A stretch of 64,000 nucleotides of DNA from Paraburkholderia sp. D15 (GTDB lineage: Bacteria; Pseudomonadota; Gammaproteobacteria; Burkholderiales; Burkholderiaceae): contig NZ_CP110397.1 of the NCBI RefSeq assembly GCF_029910215.1, forward strand, positions 434,001 through 498,000, given 5' to 3'. The position numbers and the translations under genes were made by a program. The first letter of the stretch is position 1, and each line of letters starts with the position of its first letter. Positions 33,337 through 41,812 of this stretch are shown here, piece by piece. The notes beneath the pieces were generated by a model. The model saw nothing but the letters and a program-made list of their open reading frames with translations, searched no databases and was not told the origin of the DNA.

Positions 33337-33373
33337 TTTCACCTGCCCGTCCGGGCGGGACAACCTATGGAGT
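33323..33373 (+). promoter_or_regulatory. RBS-sequestering inverted repeat
   Basis: ACTCCATAGG (33323-33332) is a perfect complement of CCTATGGAGT (33364-33373), which contains the GGAG Shine-Dalgarno of the gene at 33379. An inner GC hairpin (CCCGTCC/GGGCGGG, 33345-33358) would bring the arms together. Closed, it would hide the ribosome-binding site. Confidence 0.65.
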
Positions 33374-33378
33374 CTGAT

Positions 33379-33846
33379 ATGAGTTATCAAGGTGATTTCC
33401 ACGACATCGTCTACCCCGATGAACACGGAAAGCCGTGTGTGCTGCAATACCGGATCGCGTTTTCAAACACGCCCGAATTGCTCGCTGTGCTGCATCTGCG
33501 GCAGCTCGATCCCGCCTTCGCGAGTCCGGTTGCATCGCCCACGATCCGCGATCAGGTTCTGAATCGCGTCATCGGCGACCAGTTCGCTGGCATCCCCGTC
33601 AACGCGATCCGCGTCGCGATCGAGGACGTGACCGGAGTGTACGAGTTCGAGCTGGAGTTCGACCTGCACGACTATCTGCTACAAGGGCGTCCCTATGACG
33701 CCACGCCGGTACTCGCCGGCGGCGGTCGTGTTCGGGAGGAGATCTCGATCAGTTCCGACCGGATAATCGCAGGCAGCGTTCGGGTCCACACGACGCACGC
33801 ATCTCCCACGGCGCCTTCACCGGAGGTCGCCGGCGCAATCGCCTGA
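33379..33846 (+). CDS. Hypothetical protein
   Basis: 155 residues from ATG 33379, eight bases after GGAG; the in-frame ATG at 33367 lies inside the hairpin. Beta-rich middle (HGKPCVLQYRIAFS, IRVAIEDVTGVYEFELEFDL) and a polar tail. Not recognised. Followed by a strong terminator at 33884. Confidence 0.62.
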   Translation: MSYQGDFHDIVYPDEHGKPCVLQYRIAFSNTPELLAVLHLRQLDPAFASPVASPTIRDQVLNRVIGDQFAGIPVNAIRVAIEDVTGVYEFELEFDLHDYLLQGRPYDATPVLAGGGRVREEISISSDRIIAGSVRVHTTHASPTAPSPEVAGAIA

Positions 33847-33883
33847 CGTTGCGCGTGCAGCACGCCTCTAGGTAAATCGATGA

Positions 33884-33914
33884 CGGCGCGACTGGAGACC
33901 GCGCCGTTTTATTG
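33884..33914 (+). terminator. Rho-independent terminator
   Basis: ACGGCGCG-(9)-CGCGCCGT stem followed by TTTATT. It ends the single-gene unit starting at 33379. Confidence 0.8.
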
Positions 33915-34025
33915 AAGCTTTACCCGGTAAGCCGAGCAAAGCATTGAGTGACACTGTCGTTCTCGGCGGCTTGACACCATGCGCTTTCCGGTAGGGTGAA
34001 GTCGTCCCGATACACACCGCACATC

Positions 34026-35510
34026 ATGAATACCACAGTCCTGAACCCGACCGATGAGCAGCTCTTCGCGATTGACGCTGCGGCCGCCGGCGACCATTTG
34101 AAACTGAAAGCATACGCGGGTGCGACAAAGACTTCGACGTTGACGATGATAGCCAACCGGCTGTCGGCGAAGCGCGGCAAGTATCTGGCGTTCAACCGGG
34201 ATATCGTCGCGGACGCCAAGCGAAAATTCCCGTCCAACGTGTCGACGCAGACATGGCACTCGCTGGCCTATTCAGCGAGCGATCCCGGGATTACCGCGCG
34301 CCTGAATCTGGCCAAGGAGCCACCGCACCATCTGGCGGCTCGCTACGGGTTGGGCCCGATCAAGGTCCCGACAGTCATCGGCAGATCTGTCGAGCTTTCG
34401 GCGTTCCAGGTAGGACGGATGGTCGGCGACGGCAGCGCGAGATTCTGTCGGTCCGCGCAGAGCGCCCCGGAGGCATGGCATATTCCAGTCGACGAAAAGA
34501 TCGAGGAGGCGGCAGCGGAGGATCTGCGCGCCTTGCTCCTGCCTCACGTCACACGGCACTGGGAGGAGAGTGCCGATCCGCGGGGTCGCACAGCCATCAC
34601 GCCTGACGTCTATCTGAAATTGTGGGAACGCTCCCGGCCGAATATCGGTGCGGATTTCATTTTGATCGACGAGGCGCAGGACAGCGACGGGCTGATGCTG
34701 TCCGTGCTGCGCCGACAGCAACACGCGCAGGTCATCTATGCGGGCGATCCGTATCAGCAGATCTATGAATGGCGCGGTGCCGTCAACGCGATGGAGCACA
34801 TCCAGGCGCGACAGTGCGCTCTGACAATGTCGTTTCGCTTCGGCCGCACGTTCGCAGCGCTGGCGTCACGAATCCTCCAGCTGTTCGGTGAGACGGTGCC
34901 GGTGCGTGGGCGCCCGGGCGTGGAATCGGTGCTGATCGAAGATCCCGCAGCGCGGCCAGAAGTCGACGCGGTGCTGTGCCGGAAGAACGTCACCGTGATG
35001 GGCGTGCTGGCAAACGGTCTGGCAGCTGGTCATCGCGTCGCGGTGCGTGCGAATACCGAGGAAATCCTTGCGTTTGCCGACGGCGCCGACCGGCTGATGC
35101 ACGGGCAGCGGGCCTATCGGCCGACCTCACTGGCCCTGTTTGAATCGTGGCGGGACGTCCAGGAATATGCGCGTGGGCAGGCTGGTCGCGATCTCCTACC
35201 GATTGTTCAACTGATCGACAATCACGGTACCGATTTCCTTCGCGAGCTTCTCGCGCGCGTGTCATCCGAGAAGGAGGCGGATTACGTCGTCTCCACCGTC
35301 CATCGTGCGAAGGGTCTCGAGTGGGACCGCGTGCGCGTCGCCGGCGACTTCCGTTTTCGCAATGAGGACGATGGCCGGACGACACTGGCTGACGACGAGG
35401 CACGCCTCGCCTACGTTGCACTCACGCGCGCCCGCGTCCTGCTTGACGTTTCGGAACTCAAACACGACCTGCTCAAAGTGTTTGAAGACGCCCGCCCAGT
35501 ATTTAGGTGA
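34026..35510 (+). CDS. UvrD/FBH1-like superfamily 1 helicase
   Basis: 494 residues from ATG 34026. Motif order of SF1A helicases: Q-motif LNPTDEQLFAI, Walker A AYAGATKTSTL, Walker B FILIDEAQD, motif III QVIYAGDPYQQIYEWRGA, LTMSFRFG, STVHRAKGLEWDRV and RLAYVALTRAR. The Walker A is unusual: the Gly before Lys is replaced by Thr (A-T-K-T rather than T-G-K-T). It is shorter than UvrD (about 720), resembling FBH1-like plasmid helicases. Likely unwinds DNA during element replication or repair. Confidence 0.85.
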   Translation: MNTTVLNPTDEQLFAIDAAAAGDHLKLKAYAGATKTSTLTMIANRLSAKRGKYLAFNRDIVADAKRKFPSNVSTQTWHSLAYSASDPGITARLNLAKEPPHHLAARYGLGPIKVPTVIGRSVELSAFQVGRMVGDGSARFCRSAQSAPEAWHIPVDEKIEEAAAEDLRALLLPHVTRHWEESADPRGRTAITPDVYLKLWERSRPNIGADFILIDEAQDSDGLMLSVLRRQQHAQVIYAGDPYQQIYEWRGAVNAMEHIQARQCALTMSFRFGRTFAALASRILQLFGETVPVRGRPGVESVLIEDPAARPEVDAVLCRKNVTVMGVLANGLAAGHRVAVRANTEEILAFADGADRLMHGQRAYRPTSLALFESWRDVQEYARGQAGRDLLPIVQLIDNHGTDFLRELLARVSSEKEADYVVSTVHRAKGLEWDRVRVAGDFRFRNEDDGRTTLADDEARLAYVALTRARVLLDVSELKHDLLKVFEDARPVFR

Positions 35511-35618
35511 CGCGCTTCAACACGGCCAACAGCGCATTGATCCACTTCGCCGGTATGGTCAGTGCTTGGGTACGCTCCTTGCGACAAGTGAGTTTCCATC
35601 TACCCAAGGAGACTTACC

Positions 35619-36143
35619 ATGGACCCACTCGCGCCGCGTGACCCGATTGATCCGCTCGATCCTTCCGCTTCCGCCGGTGCCGCCCCGGCAGGGGCTGGTG
35701 CCCGCGTCATTGGTAGCGGCGCCGGCGACGGGCCAGGCCCGGACGTGATGGCGGCCGCGACGCTTGATGGCAACAAGGTCTACTCCTCCGACGGTGAGGA
35801 TATTGGGAAGATCTCGGACATCATGCTCGACGTGCGTAGCGGCCGCGTCGCCTATGCTGTGCTCACCGCCGGCGGCTTTCTCGGGATGGGCGGGACGCTA
35901 CACGCTATTCCATGGAGCGCGTTGACGCTCGACACGGACGAGAAGTGCTTCCATCTCTCCGTTGCGGCCGAGCGCGTGAAGACCGCGCCGGGTTTCGACA
36001 GGGATCATTGGCCAGCGATGGCTGATCCCCAGTGGGGTGCGTCGGTCCACCAGTTCTACGAGCGTGAGCCATACTGGGCGGCTACGCGCGACGTGGTCGA
36101 GCGCGATCCCGCTGTTCCGGTCGATCCGTCTACACGCCTCTAA
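35619..36143 (+). CDS. PRC-barrel domain protein
   Basis: 174 residues; AAGGAGAC before the ATG. A Pro/Ala/Gly-rich N-terminal 50 residues precede a PRC barrel (GNKVYSSDGEDIGKISDIML, RSGRVAYAVLTAGGFLGMGG, HAIPWSALTLD) and an aromatic tail (HQFYEREPYWAATRDVVERD). Proteins of this build are common in Burkholderia stress and plasmid regions; the PRC barrel mediates binding, not catalysis. Confidence 0.85.
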   Translation: MDPLAPRDPIDPLDPSASAGAAPAGAGARVIGSGAGDGPGPDVMAAATLDGNKVYSSDGEDIGKISDIMLDVRSGRVAYAVLTAGGFLGMGGTLHAIPWSALTLDTDEKCFHLSVAAERVKTAPGFDRDHWPAMADPQWGASVHQFYEREPYWAATRDVVERDPAVPVDPSTRL

Positions 36144-36245
36144 CGTTGCCACGGACGCCCGCTCTTCGACGGTTCTTCACCGGAGACGCTGTCGAGACTG
36201 TGACGTCCCCCCTTCTTGATCCGTTCGGCCCGGAGACCATGGACG

Positions 36246-36278
36246 AAAAAAAACCCGCGGTTCCGAGGAACGCGCGGG
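36246..36278 (-). terminator. Rho-independent terminator with T8-CGTC tail
   Basis: On the minus strand the stem CCCGCG-CGTTCC with GGAAC-CGCGGG is followed by eight T and then CGTC. It ends the gene at 36333. The same T8-CGTC tail follows the hairpins at 47241, 57162 and 62170. Confidence 0.85.
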
Positions 36279-36332
36279 CGGGCTAAATAAGTTAAGGCAA
36301 GGACCCCGTCGGGCAGGCCATTGGCTCGCTGA

Positions 36333-37046
36333 CTATCGATCCGTCGCCGCAGCCTCTCTATCAGCGAAAGTACCCGGCATCCACGGGACGAACTCCACCA
36401 ATGCGCTACCGCATAGGGGCTCGGCCCGCCCCCTGCCGAAAAGGTGGCTCCAGTCGCCATCTGCCGCCCGCGAATCCGGCAGCGTGCTGGCATGCTGGCC
36501 AATCATGCGACGTAGCGCGTTGGCTGGCGTTACACCAAGCAGCTGGCAGGCAGCATAAAAGGCTTCCGTTTCCGAGTCGTAAGAGGTCTGGCCGCACCCG
36601 GAAAAATGCCATTTCAGACCCGGCTGCGGGCCGGCGCGATCGGAATCGCGCTGAAACGTGCTGACACCAACGTCCATCAGCTTGTCCCGCATGGCGAATT
36701 CCTGTGCCTCGGTCAATAAATATGCTGCGTTGACAGGCCCGTGGGCGGCCATACTTCCCCAGATGTGCCCACCGATGTCGACAGCGAACACTGCCCGCAG
36801 CGCGCTGCTGCCGCGCTCGAATCTCAGCACAAGCATCAACGACGTCGTCAGGGCAGTTACCCGGTCAGCGGCCACGCTCCGGTCGCGAACCTCAACGCGC
36901 ACTGGCGTGGTCCACTCATCACCCCAGGAAGAGCGCTTCCATGTCGAATCCGTTCCAGTCAGTGAAACACCCTGACCGAAATCATAGGTGGCGAGAGCGT
37001 TAAACGCATGGTTGAGTCGTTCCCGCAGAATTGTTGCCTGTTTCAA
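36333..37046 (-). CDS. Hypothetical protein
   Basis: 237 residues from TTG 37046, which follows CTGGAGAG at good spacing. Mixed composition (RLNHAFNALATYDFGQGVSL, TSLMLVLRFERGSSALRAVF, DSETEAFYAACQLLGVTPA). No recognised domain, signal peptide or membrane helix. A perfect GGGCGCC/GGCGCCC hairpin lies just upstream in the leader. Confidence 0.65.
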   Translation of the reverse strand: MKQATILRERLNHAFNALATYDFGQGVSLTGTDSTWKRSSWGDEWTTPVRVEVRDRSVAADRVTALTTSLMLVLRFERGSSALRAVFAVDIGGHIWGSMAAHGPVNAAYLLTEAQEFAMRDKLMDVGVSTFQRDSDRAGPQPGLKWHFSGCGQTSYDSETEAFYAACQLLGVTPANALRRMIGQHASTLPDSRAADGDWSHLFGRGRAEPLCGSALVEFVPWMPGTFADREAAATDR

Positions 37047-37095
37047 TTTACTCTCCAGAATGGGGGGCGCCGAGGCGCCCGATGAAACTGACGGT

Positions 37096-37482
37096 TCAAA
37101 TGCGCAAGCCCGGATAAATACAGACGTGCGTCATCCATTCGCTACCGGACGGCAACGCGTTCACGAATTTTGCGAGGTCCATGTCGCGGTAGTTCAGCTC
37201 GATGTGACTGCCCCGGAGAATCGCCGCCTGTAGGTAGAACAGCGTCGCTAGTCCCTCTTTACCGAACTGCTCCGTGATTCCGCTCAGCGTTTCCTCCGAG
37301 TCGATAAGCTCGCGCGAAAATCGGGCGCTCGCCGCAGCGCAATTCAACGACACAACCGCAGCAATGCATGCGTCAGCCTGATCACCGATATCTCCCGCGC
37401 TCAAGGCTTTCGCGGGGAGCGCACCGCACGCGACCAGACAGTTCTGCACGTCGCTGGCAAAATCCGAACACGAATAGGTCAC
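37096..37482 (-). CDS. Hypothetical protein
   Basis: 128 residues from GTG 37482, six bases after GGAG; an in-frame GTG at 37494 lies upstream of the best Shine-Dalgarno spacing. Helical with several cysteines (ASDVQNCLVACGALPAKALS, AAVVSLNCAAASARFSRELI), ending VCIYPGLRI. Not recognised. Preceded by a structured leader. Confidence 0.6.
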   Translation of the reverse strand: MTYSCSDFASDVQNCLVACGALPAKALSAGDIGDQADACIAAVVSLNCAAASARFSRELIDSEETLSGITEQFGKEGLATLFYLQAAILRGSHIELNYRDMDLAKFVNALPSGSEWMTHVCIYPGLRI

Positions 37483-37548
37483 ATGAAACTCCACAAGTCT
37501 TGTGTGAGCGATGACACGGTCCCTTGCGGGACAGCGTGCCCCGCAAGG
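37480..37548 (-). promoter_or_regulatory. Structured leader RNA with stem-loop and RBS hairpin
   Basis: Minus-strand leader: stem CCTTGCGGG/CCCGCAAGG (37548-37522) with loop GCACGCTGT. Loop GGCACG can pair with the 3' flank CGTGTC (one G-U), forming a pseudoknot. A second hairpin (CTC-a-CACAA/TTGTG-GAG) hides the GGAG. It is the same layout as 38675, 41602, 47064, 48525 and 62438. Confidence 0.5.
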
Positions 37549-37580
37549 TTGTTAAATTGGAACGGCTGATCAGGGTTCCA

Positions 37581-38144
37581 CTACTGCGCGCGGTACGGCT
37601 CACCGAGCGCGGTAACCTGCTCCCAGTTCGCCACGAACTTCCGGATCACTTCGTCATCGCCTGAGATGACGACGGCGTTTTCCGAGTTGGCGCGTGCGGC
37701 CTGCTGCGTGTAGTTATAGCTGCCAGTCTCCAGCCAGGTGCCATCGACCAGGAGGTACTTGCTGTGCTGGATTGGAAAGGTGCGGATTGTGCGGACAGGG
37801 ACGCCGGCGTACGTCAGCGCGCCGAGCGCTGCGCGCGCGCGGCCGCTGCGATCCTCGTCGGCGTTGCTGCGATAGTCGACACTCACCTGGACGTCTACAC
37901 CGCGGCGCTTCGCCTGAATCAGCGCGCGGACCACCGCCGGCGACGTGAAGGTGTAAGCCATCACGCGCACCGACTGTCGCGCGCGGTCGATCGTCCGCAG
38001 GACAAGCGTTTCCGCTCCACCGTCGGGCGAGAACGATACGTCGACGGTTGCGCGCCCCGCTGCATTCGCGGGTGCAGCCGTCATCAGGCAGACGGCCGCC
38101 ACGAGGGAAGCGGCAACAGCCGCGACAAGAATCTGTTTCTTCAT
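37581..38144 (-). CDS. Secreted phospholipase D family nuclease (Nuc/PLD-like)
   Basis: 187 residues from ATG 38144. Signal peptide through ANA (MKKQILVAAVAASLVAAVCL onward). A single PLD motif, HSKYLLVDGTWLETGSYNYT, with the H-x-K-x4-D and downstream Gly/Ser/Asn, as in Nuc endonuclease, which works as a dimer. N-terminal half: VDVSFSPDGGAETLVLRTID, SVRVMAYTFTS. Periplasmic location and small size match the Nuc family found on plasmids such as pKM101. Confidence 0.88.
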   Translation of the reverse strand: MKKQILVAAVAASLVAAVCLMTAAPANAAGRATVDVSFSPDGGAETLVLRTIDRARQSVRVMAYTFTSPAVVRALIQAKRRGVDVQVSVDYRSNADEDRSGRARAALGALTYAGVPVRTIRTFPIQHSKYLLVDGTWLETGSYNYTQQAARANSENAVVISGDDEVIRKFVANWEQVTALGEPYRAQ

Positions 38145-38170
38145 CGAACTTCTCCTATGCGTATACGGGA

Positions 38171-38200
38171 AAAGGCCCCGTTTCTTTCGAAGACGGGGCC
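38171..38200 (-). terminator. Rho-independent terminator
   Basis: Minus-strand GGCCCCGT-loop-ACGGGGCC stem followed by TTTTCCCG. It lies after the lipoprotein gene and before the PLD nuclease gene. Confidence 0.65.
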
Positions 38201-38224
38201 AGACAGGTCGACGCGCTGCGCGCG

Positions 38225-38428
38225 TCAGGAGCAGGTCTGCGGGTGGCTGGTGAGAAACACCAGGACGCGGCCGTCCTTGCAGAGCACGAAGTCGCTGGGC
38301 TCGCCCTGCGGCTCGTAAATGCTGATCACTGAGCGATGAGCGGCGTCCGTGATCGGTGCAGTGGTTGAGCAGGCGCACAGGGGCACCAGGCTCGCCGCAG
38401 CGAGCGCCAGGGTCAGGTATCGGGACAT
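38225..38428 (-). CDS. Small lipoprotein
   Basis: 67 residues. Lipobox at VPLCACST after a short hydrophobic signal (YLTLALAAASLVPLC). The mature part is about 48 residues with two cysteines (VLCKDGRVLVFL, PQTCS). Resembles VirB7-sized lipoproteins but no family can be assigned. Confidence 0.65.
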   Translation of the reverse strand: MSRYLTLALAAASLVPLCACSTTAPITDAAHRSVISIYEPQGEPSDFVLCKDGRVLVFLTSHPQTCS

Positions 38429-38485
38429 GGTGGAAAGTCTGAAAAATGGAAGTGCGTGCCCGAAGGCACGCGATGGAAAGGCCGC

Positions 38486-38674
38486 TTACGCAGCGTGTTG
38501 CTGTGTGTTGGCAACCGCAACCACGGTAGTGATCCACTTTCCGTCGATGAGAACGTCGCGCATCGTGGTGCCGTTCAAATCGTAGGTGTGAATCGTCCCG
38601 ATGCGCGGAGCTGCCGGGCGTACTGCTAAGGTCAGCGCCGATGTGCGGGCGTGGAGGTCTAGTTTCGATTTCAT
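38486..38674 (-). CDS. Small hypothetical protein behind a bistable leader
   Basis: 62 residues (MKSKLDLHARTSALTLAVRP, then TTMRDVLIDGKWITTVVAVA). Start ATG 38674 follows GAGGAATGCC. No family recognised. It directly follows the SbcC-like gene and is preceded by the clearest member of the structured-leader family. A UUCG-capped hairpin (GCGTGCC-TTCG-GGCACGC) follows it. Confidence 0.55.
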   Translation of the reverse strand: MKSKLDLHARTSALTLAVRPAAPRIGTIHTYDLNGTTMRDVLIDGKWITTVVAVANTQQHAA

Positions 38675-38734
38675 GGCATTCCTCGTAAGAAAAATGAGCG
38701 AGGAATGCCCCTGTGGGGAGCATTCCCCACAGGG
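38675..38734 (-). promoter_or_regulatory. Decoy-loop leader RNA (best example)
   Basis: Minus strand, 5' to 3': 10-bp stem CCCTGTGGGG/CCCCACAGGG (38734-38725 with 38718-38709), loop AATGCT, then anti-RBS GGCATTCCTCG (38709-38699), then RBS CGAGGAATGCC (38685-38675), then ATG. Anti-RBS and RBS pair over 11 of 11 bases. The loop sequence GGAATGC is identical to part of the RBS, so the anti-RBS can pair with either loop or RBS: two exclusive folds, translation off or on. Confidence 0.72.
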
Positions 38735-38752
38735 TTAAAAGTTTCGTGACGT

Positions 38753-41074
38753 CTAGGCGGCGAGCGCTTCAACATCGATCACAGCATCAGCTTCTGCAAC
38801 GAGTTCAGGTGTTTGCGAGATGAAAAACTCCCGCTCATACCCTCCCTGCTTCAGTACTTCCCGCTTCATTCGCATGAACTGCACCTTGCGTTTCGGATCG
38901 AGTGGACCGTCCGATTCGTCACTGAACAGCGTCTGAAACGGCTGGCCAGCGTTCTGTGCGAGGTACAGGGCAACACCGCGAGTCAAGCACTCGTTGATCC
39001 AGACCTTCTGACCACCCGACATCACCCCTACGGCTTTGCTGGAGTCGTTCTCGGCGTCGTACACGAGGATTTCAAATCCCTCGCGCAATTCACCGGTCGC
39101 CAGCGAACGCTGGGTCTGAACCTCGACGGTAAAGCGCATGCCGTAGCACGCCAGCAGGAGGTCATTGACCTTCTGCGTGAGTGCCGGGCCTGCGTCGTCA
39201 ATCGTCAGCGCGATAACGCCCTCGTTGCCGAGACCTTTCGCGGTGAGCTTCCATCGAGCGATAGCGTCGGAAATTCGGTCGGCGCGCAGCTGCGTCGCGT
39301 CGAAACCCGCCAGCTCCTTCACAATCGCATCGCGTTCTGCCTCGCGGGTTGCATGAAAGCGGACCAGCGCTTCGATCCGCGCATCAAATGCCGCGAGCGC
39401 TTCGCGGTTAGCAGTCAGTTGGCGATCAAGCTTTCCAATCTCGGCCGAAGCGTCTACGGCTGCGAGACGTGTGCTCTCTGCTTCGGCTTCACGCAACAAA
39501 GCGGTCAATCGGGTCGTCTCCGCCTCCCGGCGTGTTCGCCCCTCAAGTTCCTCGGCGTCAACGGTCGCCAGTTCCTGCCGGGCGGCGTCGAGACCAGTCG
39601 TGGCCGCGTCGAGCAGCGGTTTGCGCGCTGCCAGTTCGGTCGCTTTCTGGAAATCAGCGCGTGCGGCTGAAGCCGCGGCGCCCGCCGTTCGCAAGTCCAG
39701 TTGCCGTGCCCCCAGTTGTTCAACCTCGGGGGCAAGTCGCTCAGACTGCTCGCGGGCAGCCCGAAAGTTTTCCCGGAGCTTCTGTAACGAGATCGCCTGT
39801 GTCGAAGCCTGTGTGGCCGCACCGTGGGCCTGTGCAAGAAGAGGACAGGTAGCGTGCATGGCATGACCCGCGCACGGCACCTGGCTCACGACAGCGGCCT
39901 GTTGCTGCAGCGACCTGAGCAACTCCGCCTGCGATGTGCCCTGAGAATGAAGGCCTTGCAGACTGGTCGTCACGGCGGTGAGTGACACGCGCTTCGTCTC
40001 AAGTTCGGCGATCACAGCCTGCAGCGATACGACGCGTGCTTCCTCCCGGCCGATCCTTAGCTGTGCTTCGTCACGCGCGGCGGCCGCACCGACAATTGCA
40101 TCGCGATCCTTCAACGTGGCTTCGTGCCCGGCGATGGTTTGCCGGATCACGACACGACGCTGATTTACCCGCTGCGTGGCGGTCGCCTGATCCGCTGCGA
40201 TTGTCTGCAGGGAACCGGACAACTCGGTCCGCCGCGTCGCCAGTTCGCGAAGTCTGACCTCCACCGTTGCGTTCTCCCCCTGTCTTACGACGAGGGAGGC
40301 GCGCTGGGTGGTCAGATTCTCCGTGCTCAGCAGCAGCGCATCGCGTTCCTTCCGGGCTGCGACGAGCGCATCTTCGTCAACCGCGATGGCGCGCTCGACC
40401 AGCACCTTCCGGTCACGCTTTCCCGATAGCGCAACGATTTCCTGTTGCACGGCCGTAAGCGATCGCGTGAGCACCTTCGCGACATCAGCCGCTTTTGCAG
40501 ACATCGCGCGAAGGTGATCGATCTTCAGCATTTCAGCGAGCAGCGCCTTGATCTCGCTCGCGTTGTATGACGCGAGCGGACGCCGGTTCTGGGCAGAAAA
40601 GACACTGGTGAAGAATGATTCGAGCGATCCGCAGATGGCTTCAACGCACCGGTCATAGGTTTCGCCCTTCCCGTCGGAAACAGTCCCGTCGGGTAGCGCG
40701 AACGGTTGCCACGTACCATCGGCACTGCGCCATGCAAGGAAGTACTCGGCCTTGCCAGTCTTGCCGGGCTTACGAAACGCAAATGACGAGCGATAGCGGA
40801 TCCCGTCGTGCTCCCATTCGAGTTCCTTGCGAGCCTGCGCTCCCGAGATGTTGTCCCAGTACGAGAACGCGTCGACAGACAGCTTCGTCGCGCGCGATGG
40901 CATGATCCGGTAGGGATGCAGGTTGTCCATGATCGTGGATTTACCTGCTCCGTTCGGGCCAGTCAGCGCGATAAGGCCAGTCGGCAGCGATTCGAGATCG
41001 AGCGTCACACTTTCACGCTTCATCCCGTCCCGAACGCCATAAAACCCTTCCAACGTCAGTATCAGAGGTCTCAT
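38753..41074 (-). CDS. SbcC/Rad50-like ATPase
   Basis: 773 residues from ATG 41074; the preceding frame is not used. Walker A LTGPNGAGKSTIMDN near residue 40, long Ala/Glu/Arg-rich coiled coils, a possible zinc hook (VPCAGHAMHATCPLL) near the middle, ABC signature GVMSGGQKVW near residue 690 and Walker B LFSDESDGPLD. Shorter than E. coli SbcC (1048). With the SbcD-like gene nearby it would form a Mre11-Rad50-type DNA-end-processing complex. Start overlaps the stop of the gene at 41074-41604. Confidence 0.88.
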   Translation of the reverse strand: MRPLILTLEGFYGVRDGMKRESVTLDLESLPTGLIALTGPNGAGKSTIMDNLHPYRIMPSRATKLSVDAFSYWDNISGAQARKELEWEHDGIRYRSSFAFRKPGKTGKAEYFLAWRSADGTWQPFALPDGTVSDGKGETYDRCVEAICGSLESFFTSVFSAQNRRPLASYNASEIKALLAEMLKIDHLRAMSAKAADVAKVLTRSLTAVQQEIVALSGKRDRKVLVERAIAVDEDALVAARKERDALLLSTENLTTQRASLVVRQGENATVEVRLRELATRRTELSGSLQTIAADQATATQRVNQRRVVIRQTIAGHEATLKDRDAIVGAAAARDEAQLRIGREEARVVSLQAVIAELETKRVSLTAVTTSLQGLHSQGTSQAELLRSLQQQAAVVSQVPCAGHAMHATCPLLAQAHGAATQASTQAISLQKLRENFRAAREQSERLAPEVEQLGARQLDLRTAGAAASAARADFQKATELAARKPLLDAATTGLDAARQELATVDAEELEGRTRREAETTRLTALLREAEAESTRLAAVDASAEIGKLDRQLTANREALAAFDARIEALVRFHATREAERDAIVKELAGFDATQLRADRISDAIARWKLTAKGLGNEGVIALTIDDAGPALTQKVNDLLLACYGMRFTVEVQTQRSLATGELREGFEILVYDAENDSSKAVGVMSGGQKVWINECLTRGVALYLAQNAGQPFQTLFSDESDGPLDPKRKVQFMRMKREVLKQGGYEREFFISQTPELVAEADAVIDVEALAA

Positions 41075-41604
41075 CAGGGCACCTCCGGCAGCGGTGAGTC
41101 GAACAGGTAGTCCGACGGCAGCACGGGCGCATTGTCGTCGTTGTAGAAGGACACCGGAACGGAAGGATCGGGATTCGCAGCCACCAGCGTCGATGCCTTG
41201 ACGAACTCGCCAGCAATGCATTTTTCGACGTCGTCGCAAACCTTCGCAAACTGCGCGCTGGCCTGCTTGAGGACTTGATCCCAGCTACCACAACCCGTCA
41301 ATGCCTTGAGCTCGCGCCCACTCCACTGATTGGCATAGCCTGAGTTAAACGACCACAGAAGGTTCTGCATTTCCACGTCGGGGACGACGACGATTTCCGG
41401 CTCGTCTGCGTTGATCGCATCGGCGAGCACGAGACAACAATCGCGTTGCGCGATCACGGCGCCGCGTTCGACGCCGAACGGTTCAAAAAAGATGCCAGCT
41501 GTGAATCGCGCGTAGGTCGCGAGATCATGCTGAAGCATGCGGGCAGACGCGGCTGCGTTGAAGTGCCGGACCCAGTTTGAGCCAGCGGGATACAGTCCAA
41601 ACAT
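41074..41604 (-). CDS. Hypothetical protein between SbcD-like and SbcC-like genes
   Basis: 176 residues from ATG 41604 (GGAG eight bases upstream). Starts MFGLYPAGSNWVRHFNAAAS and has an acidic C-terminal end rich in Pro/Asp. No domain recognised. Its stop overlaps the SbcC-like start, so translation is coupled; it may be a subunit or regulator of that complex. Preceded by a structured leader. Confidence 0.65.
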   Translation of the reverse strand: MFGLYPAGSNWVRHFNAAASARMLQHDLATYARFTAGIFFEPFGVERGAVIAQRDCCLVLADAINADEPEIVVVPDVEMQNLLWSFNSGYANQWSGRELKALTGCGSWDQVLKQASAQFAKVCDDVEKCIAGEFVKASTLVAANPDPSVPVSFYNDDNAPVLPSDYLFDSPLPEVP

Positions 41605-41661
41605 GACACACTCCACAGAAAACGGCGGAGTGCTCCCGTTGGGGATCGCTCCCCGCCAGGG
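41602..41661 (-). promoter_or_regulatory. Decoy-loop leader RNA
   Basis: Minus strand: CCC-TGGC-GGGG-AGCGAT-CCCC-AAC-GGG stem-loop, then anti-RBS CACTCC (41632-41627), then RBS GGAGTG (41614-41609), then ATG 41604. Anti-RBS pairs with RBS over six bases; the loop border GGGGAG repeats the RBS GGAG. A weaker version of the 38675 element. Confidence 0.5.
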
Positions 41662-41690
41662 TCAGAAAAAAAATGGATACAGCTAACTGC

Positions 41691-41718
41691 TATCGATGCG
41701 TCGATGACGCGGGGTAAA
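41691..41718. repeat. Dispersed hairpin repeat, copy 1
   Basis: TATCGATGCGTC-GAT-GACGCGGGGTAAA. Related copies lie at 47134, 48916 and 60022. Three of the four sit upstream of a minus-strand gene. The core GCGTC/GACGC can form a hairpin. Confidence 0.6.
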
Positions 41719-41722
41719 CCTT

Positions 41723-41758
41723 GTTCCGATAGGCCGCACGCGCACGGCCTATCGGAAC
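41723..41758 (-). terminator. Perfect 14-bp hairpin after SbcD-like gene
   Basis: GTTCCGATAGGCCG and CGGCCTATCGGAAC are perfect complements with an 8-base loop. There is no T-run, so it may be a processing or protein-binding site rather than a classical terminator. Confidence 0.5.
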
Positions 41759-41812
41759 ACGGCTGTGTCCGCGTGGGAGCGCCGGACTGGCCGCTCCCAC
41801 GAAATCGCGGCA

